A stretch of 64,000 bases of DNA from Mytilus edulis (GCF_963676685.1 NC_092356.1:46029601-46093600), one strand, 5' to 3'; numbered from the stretch's first letter, positions 35,666 through 48,500 are shown. Program-made: numbers and translations. Notes: generated from the letters alone by a model not told the origin.

Positions 35666-36179
35666 ATTATTTTTATGTCGTGTCTAAAAACTACCATCGC
35701 AATGTGTAAAGATTTTAATGATCAACATAATTATATATTGTACTCTTCACTTCCCATTCGCAAAGTAGCCCTGAACTATTAATTAGTTTAAATTAATAAC
35801 AAAGGCCGTCGACAGTCAAACAATTACAGACAATATGAAGTCGTGCAATCTTTAAGAGTTGAACGAGTTGACTTAAATCAGATCACAATTTGAGACAGGT
35901 AGAGATATGATTACTTTTAAATGTAGTTCGCCAACACAGAAACAATTTACAGGATATTTTATCATGAAAGTTTAATATGTTTATGTAAATAGTTTATAAA
36001 ATACATGTACTGCTGAGCAATTTTGGAGATGTAAAGTTTACAGACCATATAAACACTGTCGTTTTCTCCATACTTGCAACTGGAATATTAAACTGGATAC
36101 GGGTCAAACCGTAACCCATTTTCATTCTTCGAAGTAATGTATAAAGATATGTGATACAATGTATTTCAAATAATTCAAA

Positions 36180-36297
36180 ATATAAAAAAGAAGATGTGGT
36201 ATGATTGCCAATGAGACAACTATAAACAAAATACCAAAATGACACAGACATTAACAACTATAGGTCACCGTACGGCCTTCAACAATGAGCAAAATAC
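36180..36297 (+). repeat. R1 repeat, partial
   Basis: GAAGATGTGGTATGATTGCC to GGCCTTCAACAATGAGCAAA. It lies about 130 bp upstream of the right gene's start codon, so it may sit in the promoter region. Confidence 0.8.
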
Positions 36298-36429
36298 ATT
36301 TCAACTGGTTTTTTTTCAATATATTGTTTTTACCATTTCTTTTTAAGAAAATAGATGCTTAAGATAATTTGGAAACTCTTTAATTTATGAACTCTTTTTT
36401 ATCTTCCCTTATTAAGAAGCGGGAGTAAG

Positions 36430-36660
36430 ATGAATAAAGTGTTGTATTTCTGTGTATGGATATCCGGGTTAATCGGCCAAGGACAAGCTTCTTGTGAATT
36501 TACACCCAATGTATCAAAAACATGTTTAGACTTTTGGACGTTCACTGATATGACATATGGTTGCCTGAATGTAAAGGACAATATGGAGTTTCCCTGACTA
36601 AGAAAAATTGTTGATGGAGAACATTTTATAAGTGTCAATACTACAGACATGAATACAGGG
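36430..36660 (+). pseudogene. Right gene exon 1, TGA at codon 56
   Basis: It is 231 bp like the left exon 1, with signal peptide residues 1-20, Cys at 22, 32 and 45, NVKD and VDGE conserved, and a GTAAGT donor. TGA at 36595-36597 replaces the Gly of the left paralogue (GGA to TGA is one change). Confidence 0.7.
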
Positions 36661-36717
36661 GTAAGTGGGGATAATTGATACAAATTGACAAAAAATCACA
36701 TCAATAAAACAATTCTT

Positions 36718-36756
36718 GTATAGAAGAAATTACAGTATGGGTTCGAAAGACATTAT
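36718..36756 (+). pseudogene. Partial duplicate of exon 2
   Basis: TATAGAA...TTACAGTATGGGTTCGAAAG repeats the acceptor and first two thirds of exon 2 (37036-37068), then diverges into stop codons before the Cys residues. It is a decoy or dead exon copy 320 bp upstream of the real one. Confidence 0.6.
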
Positions 36757-37040
36757 GATGAAGTTGACTTAGTAATATTTACACACAACGAAGACCTAAT
36801 TCAACGTAATCTAACACGTTCATGCATAATTAAATGACTGACTGAAAGTCCTTAATTTATATAGTATACAAAAAACAAAAAGGAATAGAAAACATGGTGT
36901 CAAATAAATCAATTAGAAAGAAGAATATCATAAAACTATATAAGATATTAACTAATAAATATTATAGGCAACTAAGTGGAGAATCTATAATGGATAAAAA
37001 TGATATGTTACTTAATGAACATGTAAAGTTAATTTTATAG

Positions 37041-37098
37041 AACTTGATAACAGTATGGGTTCGAAAGGCTGACGGACATTGTACAATGAACTGCTGTG
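37041..37098 (+). CDS. Right gene exon 2: WVRKADGHCTMNCC
   Basis: TATAG acceptor, GTAAGT donor, phase 0 in and 1 out, 58 bp, no stop. It aligns with left exon 2 at 1775-1709. Confidence 0.75.
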
Positions 37099-37149
37099 GT
37101 AAGTGTTGAATCAATTACTTGTTTGTGTTTAAGGAAAGTGGATACAATA

Positions 37150-37510
37150 TAAAAGGCAAAATGTGGTATGATTGCCAATGAGACAACTCTCCACAAATGA
37201 TCAAAACGACACAGAAATTAACAACTATAGGTCACGGTTCGGCCGTCAAGAATGTACCCATACCGCAAAGTCAGCTATAAAAGGTCCCGAAATAACACTG
37301 TAAAACAATTCAAACGAGAAAACTTACTGCCTTATTTATATAGAAAATATAAACGAAAAACAAATATGTAACACATAAACAGACGACAACAATTGAATTA
37401 CAGGCTTCAGACTTGGGACAGGCACATACAAACATAATGTGGCGGGGTTAAACATTTTTGCGGGATCCAAACCCTCCCCCTAACCTGGGACAGTGGTATA
37501 ACAGTACAAC
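37150..37510 (+). repeat. R1 repeat, near full length
   Basis: Runs from 'aatgtggtatgattgccaat' through the ACGGTTCGGCCGTCAA variant to the GGCGGGGTTAAACA and GGGATCCAAACCCTCCCCCT 3' part. Confidence 0.85.
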
Positions 37511-38029
37511 ATAAGAACACACTATAAAAATCAGTTGAAAAAAGGCCCAACTCATCAGATGGACAAAAATACAAGTGGATAACGCCATTATGTGAGAGAA
37601 AAGGCATAAGAAGATAACAGATTGAGCCAAACTTGAAAATTATACAAAAATTCATTAATTTATTTTATATCTTATGTACACCAAAACTAAATATTTACCG
37701 TGGCTAATCGAAGGTATGACATTTGGATCAATTGACTTTGTCGTAAAATATAATGCAAATTTCAAAGGTGACTTGTGTGTGAAAGGTACAAAAAAAATGA
37801 AAATAACAAAACAAATAATACATATATTTCTTATTGGTTTTTGTAGATAGGAAGACAAACCAGCGGCGTTTCCTTCTTGGTAATTATCAAACTTATTTAA
37901 TCAATGAGTGATATATTTCTCTTAAAGAAATTTTAAGGTCCCGGTGTAAACAACTACGATAAAGGACAACAGATATTGTATATATTCAAAAGCACAGGTG
38001 AACTTTAAAAAGTTTAAATACCTTATCCA

Positions 38030-38092
38030 GATACAGATGGCACTGTGGAAAGCTGTCATTGGGTTCGCAAGAAACAATATCGTATTTTGAAC
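38030..38092 (+). other. Possible extra exon (WVRK-like)
   Basis: After CCAG at 38030 the frame reads DGTVESCHWVRKKQYRILNE and meets a GTAAGT donor. The WVRK word recalls exon 2, but the exit phase (2) does not fit the next exon. It could be a decayed exon copy or chance. Confidence 0.25.
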
Positions 38093-39480
38093 GAGACGTA
38101 AGTCGCTGATTTTTTTTATTTGTCTTTCTGTAATTTATTGAAGAATTTAGCAACGAAATTTCCAAATAAAAAAAAAACCAAAAATAACTCCTTTATATCT
38201 ATTGATGTCAATTTTCCCTGTATCATATGAGGTTTATACTTATTCTTTGGTAGGTTTAGTTTTGTTTTACTATTGAAAGATATCAAATATCGTGATGTTA
38301 CCTACAACATTTCATAGATTATCAAATATGCCATTATCTGTATATTAAAGTAAGCATTTGGAATTTTAGAACCTAATAACGCTATGGTTTTTATGGAGAA
38401 GTTATCAGTTGTTTATATCATTCCTCAAAATATACATTTATACAAGTAAAAGAGCGATGAAAGATACCAGTAGTATATTCAAACTTAAAAGCCGAAAACA
38501 AAATAGCAATGCATTTGCAAAAAAAATGACGAAATACAAACAAAAATTGTATAGTGATAATCTTAATGGATAATTGATCATGAGTTGTTTAAATGGACTG
38601 TATTGTCATATTTTGAATTGATATTTTTTTTGACAGACAAATGTAAGTATATTCTAATTACTTTCTATCTATAATTTTTTTAATTATTATCATTACTATT
38701 GATCCAGATGAGTATGAAGGCATTCATTAAAACTGTAGTAAACTAGCATAACGTAAGCAAGTGAATGAGACATTTTGACTATGGAAGAACACTCATCAAA
38801 TTACAGTTTCAATATATAATGAAGCGCTAGATGACATTTCTAACGCTGATAAATACAGATAATTTATAGTTATACTCATGCCCATGCAACTAGTAACATT
38901 TCAAAGAAGTTTTTCCAAATGTATAATGATTTTTAAATACCGTTGCTGTGTGTATAAAAATAACAACAACGAGTCAACAATATAGTTTTGCATTCCTCTA
39001 TTAACAAAACACATTATATATACTGACGTAACACATTGGCTGCATGGGAATAAACATATATGATAATGATATTCACTCTTAATATTCTCTAATAATTAAC
39101 ATTTGTATAATATACCGAAGGATACCAAATGCAAATTATTACTCATTTGAGTAAGTAGAAAACAAACTGACAACGCCTTGGCAAATGACACAGACCTGTG
39201 TACAGAATCTTTTTATTATATATCATTTGTGGGTTTATAATCATATACAATTGATATAAGTTATATGCATACAAAAATCTTATGATAAAAACAGCATATG
39301 TTTTCCTAAGTTTAAAGCGAACACTAAGTAACTATGGCCTAAAAGATATTCAATGATATCTAAAGGTTATAAACTTAAAAGAAAAAGAAATAAACTTAAA
39401 ACAACATGTTATAAATTTCAAATGTATGGTGAAATGAATCGTGACTCTGAAGAAACACTTCTATCTAACCTAAAAAGTAA
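38093..39480. other. Intron sequence, nothing recognised
   Basis: AT-rich, with no repeat family or exon I can identify. Confidence 0.45.
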
Positions 39481-39489
39481 AATAGCAGA

Positions 39490-39690
39490 CGTATCGAACT
39501 CTACGGGAAATTCAAATCGAAAAGTCTATTATCAAATGACAAAATCATAAGCTAAAACACATTAAACGAATGGAAAACAACTGTCAAATTCCTGATTTGG
39601 TACACACATAGCCCTTTGTAGAAAATAGTGGATTCAACCTTGTTTCATTGCTAGCTAAACCTCTCACTTGTATGGCAGATGCATAAAATT
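39490..39690 (+). repeat. R2 repeat
   Basis: Matches 5095-5290 (ACATTAAACGAATGG, AACAACTGTCA, TCAACCTTGTTTCATTGCTA). Confidence 0.6.
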
Positions 39691-40119
39691 CTATTATTTT
39701 TCTAAAAGTTTTTATATTATTTATTTTACATTACAAAAAACTTTCACTATGAATTGTTCTATAAACACAAGCTATCTGCATATGCCGTAGTGTATTTAAA
39801 CGTGTAATCATTTCAGTGATTCACCTTGATTTAAAGAAGGGTAAGTATGTTACAGTAGACTCTAATTGTATAATAACAAATTCGTGCTACTAATCAAGAA
39901 TTACCTGATAAAAATTACATGAAAGGTACCATCGCTATCATATTCAATGTAATGTAATTTCAAACCCAAAATACTACAATCTTCGCAAAGAGAAAATATA
40001 TATAGCTATAAATGTAAAGAGTTGACCACAATTTCAATGTCCAGCTTTCTAAAGTATTTAAACCTAGTGTCAGTTAATTGACAATTAACATTTGAAATGC
40101 CATGATGAAAATGTAAAAT

Positions 40120-40330
40120 GACAAAAATCTGAACTCCGAGGAATATTCAAAACAAAAAGTCGGTTATTAAATGGCAAAACCAAAAGCTCATACACATCAA
40201 ACAAAAGGATAAGAAATGTAATACTTGGTACAGGTATTTGCATACATGTATGTCGAAAATACTTGAATAATTGAAAACTTGAAGAGCTGTATGATAAAAT
40301 AAATAAGTTGTTTAATTGAACCGATAACTC
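40120..40330 (+). repeat. R2 repeat, diverged
   Basis: Begins 'aaaaatctgaactccgagga' and follows the R2 order with a rearranged end. It lies upstream of the EGF-1 exon. Confidence 0.5.
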
Positions 40331-40886
40331 AAGACACATATATTATGTTTTTGGTAAATGTTCTATTTGGTAAAGATGAAGTCATCTATTTGAAAATCAT
40401 AATTAAAATCATCACGAGTTTATTGCGTGTAATGGAGTATCTGTGTCACAGATGACTACTTTTAATGTTCAATTGTCGTAACCAGAATCCCGTCCTCTTC
40501 TTCTCAATTGTGTCCTCAAATTACCTTAAAAGATGATCACAATATATAATGTATTTTAAATTTCTAGGCAAATGATATTAGACATTTCTAACATAAAATA
40601 TGCGTTTTAATGTTATGAAATATTCAAAGAGAGGCGAAAGATATCAAAGCAATAATCAAAAACGTTGAAAAAAATTACCAAGGTCAAACAACTGTATACA
40701 AAACACAATATAGATAACTAAAGACTGCGCAACACGGAAACAACAAGGGTGGTTTTATGTACTATTAATACAGCAAAAAAACACAGTTCGTGAGAAAGAA
40801 AAATCCCATTGGTACGTTTTTATCTTTAAAGGAAACTATTCACGGAATAAACGCGTGAAATATTTTTTATTTGCATTATATTTAAG

Positions 40887-40991
40887 AGTGTGCGCATACA
40901 TGCCATGAACACGCAGGGAGCTGTACGTTTGTTTGATTAACAGTTTTATGTCATTGTAATGGAGGGTATTCAGGACGTCATTGTGAGAAAG
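40887..40991 (+). pseudogene. Right gene EGF-like exon 1, TGA inside
   Basis: Acceptor TTTAAG, donor GTATAT, 105 bp, phase 1-1. Cys spacing C-x3-C-x6-C-x8-C-x1-C-x8-C with NGGYSGRHCE is a textbook EGF module. TGA at 40934-40936 lies between the third and fourth Cys; all six Cys are present. Confidence 0.7.
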
Positions 40992-41856
40992 GTATATCAA
41001 ACCTTGCCATGTTGATGGGATTTGTTGTAAGCGCGGTTCTTTAAAGATACTTATTTCTTACTTTAATGTAAAAAAAATTTAAACCTTTTTCTATATTTCC
41101 CTGATGCACATGTACAGCTCGGATCAATTATCTAGTATTTGTAATATTTTTGAATGGTTTAGAGTTTTGTATGCTCTTCAATAATAGTTCTTAGGAAAAG
41201 TGTCAAGGAAAATGGGAACCGTTTACGTATTAGTACAAACAATGTATTATTCTTCCGATGCGCATAGTGCAAAATCATCATTTTGATTTCGTAACGAGTT
41301 ATTCATTACACATATTTCCCGTAAGCGAATTTTACGTGTTCTCCGCTTTGGTTGACCTTTTATGGTATGAACTTACTATGTACCTGTTTTTAATTTGTTG
41401 ATAAAGTAACGCATCATTTAGACATATCTATGCAAAGAATAACACTAATTTGTTTTACAAAAACAGTAATGACATATCTCTTTTAATGTCTAAAGCATTC
41501 CAAAAAGATTTTAACAAAAAGAGTGCGTAGATGAAATGTGATCAGCCTTATTTAACATAAAAAGTAAATTTGAATACTAGTATTAAAAGACCCGATTTGT
41601 CTTCCTCATTCTTTTTTGTCAGACACTAAAGTTTATGTTGTTTTATTTCTATTGTTCGGTTGAGTATTTAATATTTAGTATTTGTGTATGTATGTTGGGC
41701 CTGAAGTAAGATTATATATCTTGCAACTAGTTTCCATTTGATACCAAACTTATCAAATTGATTGATATTTTTCTTTATATGAATGCATAACTGTAAATTT
41801 TGCACGATATGATTTCAATTTTGACAGCTGTTTATACAATTTATTTTTCACATAAG

Positions 41857-41955
41857 AGGAACCGTGTCATAATATTGAGTGTCAAAACGGAGGAAGTTGC
41901 TCATCTGGATTATGTTCTTGTGGGAATGGTTTCACCGGTCAACATTGCGAAATAA
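41857..41955 (+). CDS. Right gene EGF-like exon 2
   Basis: Acceptor CATAAG, donor GTAAGT, 99 bp, phase 1-1, no stop. Spacing is C-x4-C-x5-C-x4-C-x1-C-x8-C (PCHNIECQNGGSC, GFTGQHCE), identical to the left EGF exon at 808-707. Confidence 0.8.
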   Translation, partial: RNRVIILSVKTEEVAHLDYVLVGMVSPVNIAK

Positions 41956-41961
41956 GTAAGT

Positions 41962-42215
41962 ATAAAAAAGAAGATGTGATATTATTGCCAATGAGACAAC
42001 TATCCACAAAAGACCAAAATGACACAGATATTAACAACTATAGGTCACCGTAGGGCCTTCAACAATGAGCAAAACCCATACCGCATAGTCAGCTATGAAA
42101 GGCCACGATAAGACAATGTAAAACCGAATCAAACGAGAAAACTAACGGCCTTATTTATATAAAAAAATTGAACGAAAAACAAATATGTAACACATAAACA
42201 AACGACAACCTCATT
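41962..42215 (+). repeat. R1 repeat
   Basis: Near-canonical copy starting seven bases after the EGF-2 exon: AAAAAAGAAGATGTGATATT to ACACATAAACAAACGACAAC. The donor site is left intact. Confidence 0.85.
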
Positions 42216-42289
42216 ACATTACATCTCTCCCTTTCTAGATTTTATCTTTATCAGTCAGTTGAATAATAAAATGAAATAAAATTAACGCC

Positions 42290-43260
42290 ATGGCTAAAAT
42301 GAAAAAGACAAACAGAAAAACAATAGTACACATGACACAACATAGAAAACTAAAGAATAAACAACACGAACCCCACCAAAAACTAGGGGTGATCTCAGGT
42401 GCTCCGGAAGGGTAAGCAGATCCTGTTCCACATGTGGCACCCGTCGTGTTGCTTAATATGTGATTACAAATCCGGTAAATAGTCTAATTCGGTAGGTCAC
42501 ATTCATGAAAGGGAAGGGGATTGTAGTTACGACGTAAGGAACATATCCGATATCATTTGTGAAACGGTTATTCCATAACGGTCAACCAACTCGTGATGGC
42601 GTCCGTAAAATTTACGAAGGGATGATTTCAACTTCATCATTTGGAACTCTTGGTTTAATAGCTTCCTTGTGAGCAGTAACCCTCTATCAAGAAAATCATG
42701 ATAGGAAATGCAAGCACGGGAATATCGTATCAATTGGGAGATATATACCCCGTATGCAGGTGCTGCTGGAATGTTGCTATTTAGAAATGGAAAGTTCACA
42801 ATTGGAAAGCTGAAATCATCTCTTTTGTTTTAAAGTTTTGTTTTCAACCGACCCTCATTGTCAATTTCTAGATGTAAGTCAAGATATGAAGCAGACTTAA
42901 CTGTATCTGTAGTATCCTTTATCTCCAATTCGATGGGATAAATGCGTTCCACATAGTCACCAAATTTTGAATTGTTTAGTGAAAGAACGTCATCTATATA
43001 GCGGAAAGTAGAGTTAAAGGATATGGCTAACTTCTTATCTTTCTTCCTAAGAAGTTCCTGCATGAAGTCAGCCTCATAATAATAAAGAAACAAGTCGGCA
43101 AGTAGAGGGGCACAGTTTGTTCCCATTGGGATGCCGACAGTCTGTTGTAAAACACGTCCTCCGAACGTTACAAATATGTTGTCAATCAAGAAATCAAGCA
43201 TCTTGATAATATCGGTTTCAGAGTGTAAAATTCTTTTGGTATTCTCAGTCTAAATAGTAC
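42290..43260 (-). mobile_element. Penelope-like element, 3' half
   Basis: Reverse transcriptase of the Penelope type on the minus strand. Frame 43201-42830 carries the GIPMGTNCAPLLADLFLYYY block and FRYIDDVL, the catalytic Asp pair. After a TAA at the end of that frame, the same reading frame continues to 42527 (SNIPAAPAYGVYISQLIRYS, SLRKFYGRHHELVDRYG). Coding similarity also extends upstream to about 43255. The element is truncated upstream and has one nonsense change, so this copy is dead. The 3' flank 42290-42526 is the repeat also seen at 10325-10420. Confidence 0.85.
42527..43255 (-). pseudogene. Penelope-like reverse transcriptase (broken)
   Basis: See the element entry. One TAA (42828-42830) replaces what is normally a Tyr codon between the RT core and the C-terminal segment. 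No GIY-YIG endonuclease domain is seen downstream. Confidence 0.8.
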
Positions 43261-43392
43261 TAAAGACATCATACGAAACGCAGAAAATTAAAACTTATTC
43301 ACTTGATCATAAATACTAAGCGTGATGCCTAGTTAAATGTGAGCTCAGGATTATTATGCCTGTTCACTAGCTACACATTACTTTACATAACA

Positions 43393-44787
43393 TTACTTTA
43401 CATAATCATTTAAGTACGCCGGTATTTTATTTATTCTTCCTGACGTCCTTAGTTGTGTTGCTGGTTCTTCCACTTTTTTCTCATTATTAACAATTGTTGG
43501 TGGTATTTTAACTTGCTTATAAAACGAATATTTTCGAGTGATCGTGTGTCCATCGTCTCTTTTAGCTGTTAACCTTGTACCATTCCTTTCAACTATTTTG
43601 TATGGATAAGAGTTATACGGAGTTGAAAATTTCTTTTGCTTGACCACTACAGTGTCACCAATTTGTAAATTTGACGGTTCAGCATTTCTCTTTGTATCTG
43701 CATAGTCCTTCATTTTATCCTTTTTCCTCTGATCAGGTTCTCGAATTTCTTTGTCTTCATATTTTGGTGTTATTGTTGGTAATTTGGTTTCGACATTTCT
43801 ACCAAATAAAAGTTTTGCTGGTGGAACTTCCGTTGTTACGTGTTTTGTCGCTCTATAGTTACGGAGGAATGTAAACATTTCCTGTTTCCAATTTTGATGT
43901 TGCGTGTATGTTGCTCTGGTTGATATCCCAATGCTACGCATAAATCGCTCGCACTCTGCATTGCTCTGAGGCCATAATGGTGTTATTTTTCTATGCGTAA
44001 ATTTCATATATGTCGCAAAGTCTCTGAATTCTTTTCCTTGCCACGGGCTTCCATTATCCGTTTTTACTATATTCAGTATTCCAAATATTGAAAATACTTT
44101 GTCAAGTAGTGGTATAACCGCTTTTGCAGTTAGTTTTTTTGTTAGTGTTTCTACAACAGGATATCGTGAATACTCATCCATTATCACCATGAGATAATGT
44201 CCACTCGGAAATGGTCCACAGAAATCCATGCTAAGATATGTCCATGGTGAATCTGGTAGTTCTGACATAGCTAACGGTTCAAAAGTTTTCTTTGGCGTGG
44301 CTGCTAAACATTGAATACAAGCTTTACATGTATCTTCTACACGTTTGTCTATACCAGAAAAATAAACTTTTTCCCTCAGTAACTGTTTTGTTCGCAAAAT
44401 TCCCTGATGACCGTCATGTGCAAATGTTATAACTCGGTCTGTAAGTTTGTGCGGAATGACAATCCTATTACCATGCATCACAATTTCTCCTTGTCTGTGT
44501 TCACTGCCGTTAATTCGTTATCTAAACGAGCAAACGTATCAAGAGATTTATTGTCATATGAATTTTCCCAGTTTCCCGATTTCACGGCTTTGATAACATA
44601 CTGAATATTCATACCGGCTTTGGACTCTAATGCAATTTCTTCAATTGTCATTGCTTTCGGTATTGCGTTCTCTGATATATAATTCACGAATTCTTCTGCT
44701 ACCTCGGAATGATCAGTTCGATTTGCTTCGTTAATATTCGGATGTCTCGACATGTAGTTTGCGGCATTTGATTTTCCTATTTTGTAC
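43393..44787 (-). pseudogene. Ty3/gypsy integrase region (one part of a split element)
   Basis: Frame 44481-43393 (362 residues) has an HHCC zinc-binding N-terminus (HDGHQGI...CKACIQC), the integrase core with D in MDFCGPF, D in KTDNGSPW and E in SNAECERF, and a basic C-terminal domain ending before an LTR-like flank. Upstream, 44753-44478 holds the end of the RNase H region (MSRHPN) and the linker, in another frame because one base is missing near 44490. Coding similarity runs up to the TTAA at 44788. There is no LTR pair. The matching upstream part lies at 58947-59510, beyond the inserted transposon. Confidence 0.85.
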
Positions 44788-44791
44788 TTAA
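44788..44791. other. Left TTAA target duplication
   Basis: TTAA directly before the CGAGGCCCGATCTA terminus. The partner is at 58943-58946. Taking out the element and one TTAA brings the two gypsy parts together in frame. Confidence 0.85.
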
Positions 44792-44808
44792 CGAGGCCCG
44801 ATCTAGAA
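44792..44808 (+). repeat. Left terminal inverted repeat of TTAA transposon
   Basis: CGAGGCCCGATCTAGAA, facing the right terminus at 58926-58942. Similarity stops after about 17 bases. Confidence 0.8.
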
Positions 44809-45040
44809 CGCGTTTTTGAATATTGCGCAACTCGGGCATTTTTCGGTAGTTGGTTTAACGGTTATAACATAACACATAAAATAAATATAAACAATACCTT
44901 TTCTAATTATTTTAGGAACTAAAATGATAAAATAAATCAATTTTGGATCGTAGTTTATATTTTATTTAAATTTATACTGTTATTATTGTTTACGACATAG
45001 TTTCGCGCCATTTACGGCAATGTAAACAATATCAGACGAC

Positions 45041-45563
45041 ATGCCTAGCAGAAAGAAGAACGGTCGGTTTTTGAAAAACTGTCAGGCAGAGACTTACAAC
45101 AACAGATTAGACAACATATCTAGACCCGATTTATCCACAACTGATTTTGATACACCATCTACACTCGATTTTGATACTACTTTTACACCCGATTTTGATA
45201 CTACTTTTACGCCCGATTTTGATACATCTTTTACACCAGGTTCTTTCCAACATGATCACACGTATCAATCCTCTGCATCGTTTGATGAGATCAATGAGTT
45301 CTATTTTTCTGGAAAATTAAAGCCAATAGGTTATACCAGACATGTGATTGACATTCAAACCTTTTTTGATAATATGAGATGTTCCAGATGTGACATTACA
45401 TTGAAGTTAAAAGATGGAATTGGAATTTTGCCTGCTGGTTTATGTGGTCACCTGATTGTTCGTTGTTATAACTGTAATGACTTTGTACGTGTTGCCATGG
45501 GCAAAACCCACAATGCATCCCATGGGCCAAGGATATTTGATGTCAACACCAAACTTGCAACTG
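45041..45563 (+). CDS. Transposase exon 1: repeats and zinc ribbon
   Basis: The ATG at 45041 is the first in the open frame. Residues about 30-65 contain four or five imperfect repeats of TPDFDTTF; residues 110-150 contain C-x2-C and C-x2-C pairs. It ends at a GTAAGT donor in phase 1; the following coding-looking frame to 45754 is intron read-through. Confidence 0.75.
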
Positions 45564-48500
45564 GTAAGTGCAAAAATAAAATCTGCACACCCTGTATATT
45601 TATACTTTATATTCACATGAAGCATGTTTACCTAGTACCAATTCCTGGACTGCAAATAATTATGATGTCTTGCGAGTGCTGCCTTGTAGTAGCATTAGCC
45701 TACTCTTTTTCGAAATCTACAAGGGTGTCTTTAACGTGCAAGAGGAATCCATGACAAGTCGCCTCACTCCTAATCGCCCCACTTTTTCACCAACTCGCCC
45801 CACTTTAAAAAAAAACCGCCCCAACCTGGATTACCAAATCGCCCCACTTTTTAAAAAATCGCCCCACTTGTGAAATGTGTTAAATCCCGTTAATATTACT
45901 CCTGAAAACTTGCCCCACTGAATGGAAAACGATAAAATCTAGATTAATATATTATTAATATATTATTAACCAGGATGAATTTAGTAAAGCCAACTCGCCC
46001 CACTTATGGAAAAAGATGTTATCCCGTTGTATATAAGTTAAATTCCGTGAATATTACTCCTGCGAACTCGCCCCACTTATGGAAAACGATAATATCTAGA
46101 TTAATATATTATTAACCAGGATGAATGTAGTAATGCCAACTCGCCCCACTTATGAAAAAAGATGTTATTCCGTGAATATTACTCCTGCCAACTCGCCCCA
46201 CTTAAAAGAAAATGACAATAATCTAGATTTATATTATATTATTAACCAGGATGAATGTAGCAATTCCAACTCGCCCCACTTATGGAAAAAGATGTTATCC
46301 CGTTGTATATAAGTTAAATTCCGTGAATATTACTCCTGCCAACTCGCCCCACTTATGGAAAAAGATGGTATCCCGTTGTATATAAGTTAAATTCCGTGAA
46401 TATTACTCCTGCCAACTCGCCCCACTTATGGAAAAAGATGGTATCCCGTTGTATATAAGTTAAATTCCGTGAATATTACTCCTGCCAACTCGCCCCACTT
46501 ATGGAAAAAGATGTTATCCCGTTGTATATAAGTTAAATTCCGTGAATATTACTCCTGCCAACTCGCCCCACTTGTCGAAAAAGATGTTATCCCATTGTAT
46601 ATAAGTTAAATTCCATGAATATTACTCCTGCCAACTCGCCCCACTTATGGAAAAAGATGCTATCCCCTTGAAAACCTTATAGAAACTTCTTATATTATTC
46701 CCTTTTTTTAATATAGCAGTAAGAAGTGAGTATTAATATTTCCACTTATGAATAGTACAAGTATGAATAGAGTTAAAATAAATATTTAACATGATTAAAC
46801 CAATTTCACATGTGGGACGATTTTTTAAAAAGTGGGGCGATTTGGTAATCCAGGTAGGGGCGTTTTTTTTTTAAAGTGGGGCGAGTTGGTGAAAAAGTGG
46901 GGCGATTAGGTGTGGGGCGACTTGCCAGTGGGGCGACTTGTCCTGCTTCCGTGCAAGAGATATGACTCTCTCTTAACACGGGTCAGCCAATTTTCGTCCC
47001 CTTCCAACGGACTATCATCGTTACTTTAGTTTATTGCTTTTGGTTGGTTTTTTTCTGTCGGGCAAGAATGTAAAAAATACAAAATCAAATTTACAGAACC
47101 AAAATCTTACATCATCCAGTGAAAAGGTACTTTACACAGTAGAATAAAATGCTTCATTGAGCGCTTATCAAACCCTGACAATTGGGGCAGTATTGGACAC
47201 AATATTCCAGCTTGATACTGTCTGAATTGGGATTGTGATTAAATTTGTTGACATAATTATGATATAGCTTTCAGGGCCTTTTGAAGCTACATGTAACTAT
47301 GCTGAATGGGCTTTGGCTCACTGTTGAAGGCTGTTCAGTGACCTTTAGTTGTAAAAACTGTCTTGTGAACAGTTGTCTCATTGGCAATCATACCACATCT
47401 TCTTTTTTATATTCTGTACATGTACATTTTAAATTTATTCTGTACTATGCACCAAATACTCAGACTATTGCCCTGATCTTTTTTATGGAACTCTGGTTGT
47501 GGCAAACCAACATTTTTTTCAATGTGGCCCCACATCAAGGATATGCTATAGACCCAGAAAGAAGTCTGTAACATGTATAAATTTTGAGCAATAACTATTA
47601 AGCAGTCATCTTTTTTATTGATTTAATAAAAACTACCAACCCAACACGCATCGTTTTATAAGTTGTATTTCGTCACATTTCATTATCTTATGACACAAAA
47701 AAAATACATTGCATCCTGGACTCATCAAAATCTTTTGGGACTCACCATTTCTAAAAGTGATGAGTCCCAGGACTCACCATGAAAAATTCCTAGTGAGAAC
47801 CCTGACTCTTTATAACAAAACCTTTAACATCATGTGCCGCAATGTGGATATATCCAAAATCAGTGAAAATTTGTTGTCAGAATGAGGCCACACTTAGAAA
47901 TATTTTGGTTTGCCAAAACCCTTAGTACCCAATCTATGCATCGAGAAAGTGGGTATATTTGTTGCTACAATGTAGGTAGGCTATTTCTTTTCTTTTTCTT
48001 TTGGCTATGAGAAATTTAAGTATCAATGTTTATAAGTCTTCATGTCTATCTGAATAAAAATAAATATTTTCACATTAGGACAATAAAAGATTTTTAAGTA
48101 GGTAGTATTTTCAAGGAAGGTACATGTAGCATTAGGGCAAACAAACCTATTCTTTTTTTAGGGTCTGATATAGTCTCCTTGTTCTATATATAGAAAACTG
48201 TTTAACCAGACTTTTTATATTTATATTATTTGTGTATTGAAATCATTAAATACTTTTGTTTCTTTTAAAAAAAAATAGCAATTAATTTGACAGATCAGTT
48301 GTCCAGATATATACTGATCATTAAATTGCTAATTGTTAATGAAAAAAACACCACATAAAAATTAAATTGTCTATCAGCTCAAGGCAAGATTTTAAGTAAA
48401 CATATAAATTAGTAAAAAGGGCTAAGTTAGCTTTTCTCATCACTTTGCGTCCATCATGGTTTTTACAAAAATCTTCTCCTCTGAAACTATACTAAGAAAA

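Noticed and set aside
45670..46312. Plus ORFs with repeated RPTF and SPHL words
   Set aside because: Frames through the CGCCCCACTT arms and the 73-bp satellite of the MITE.
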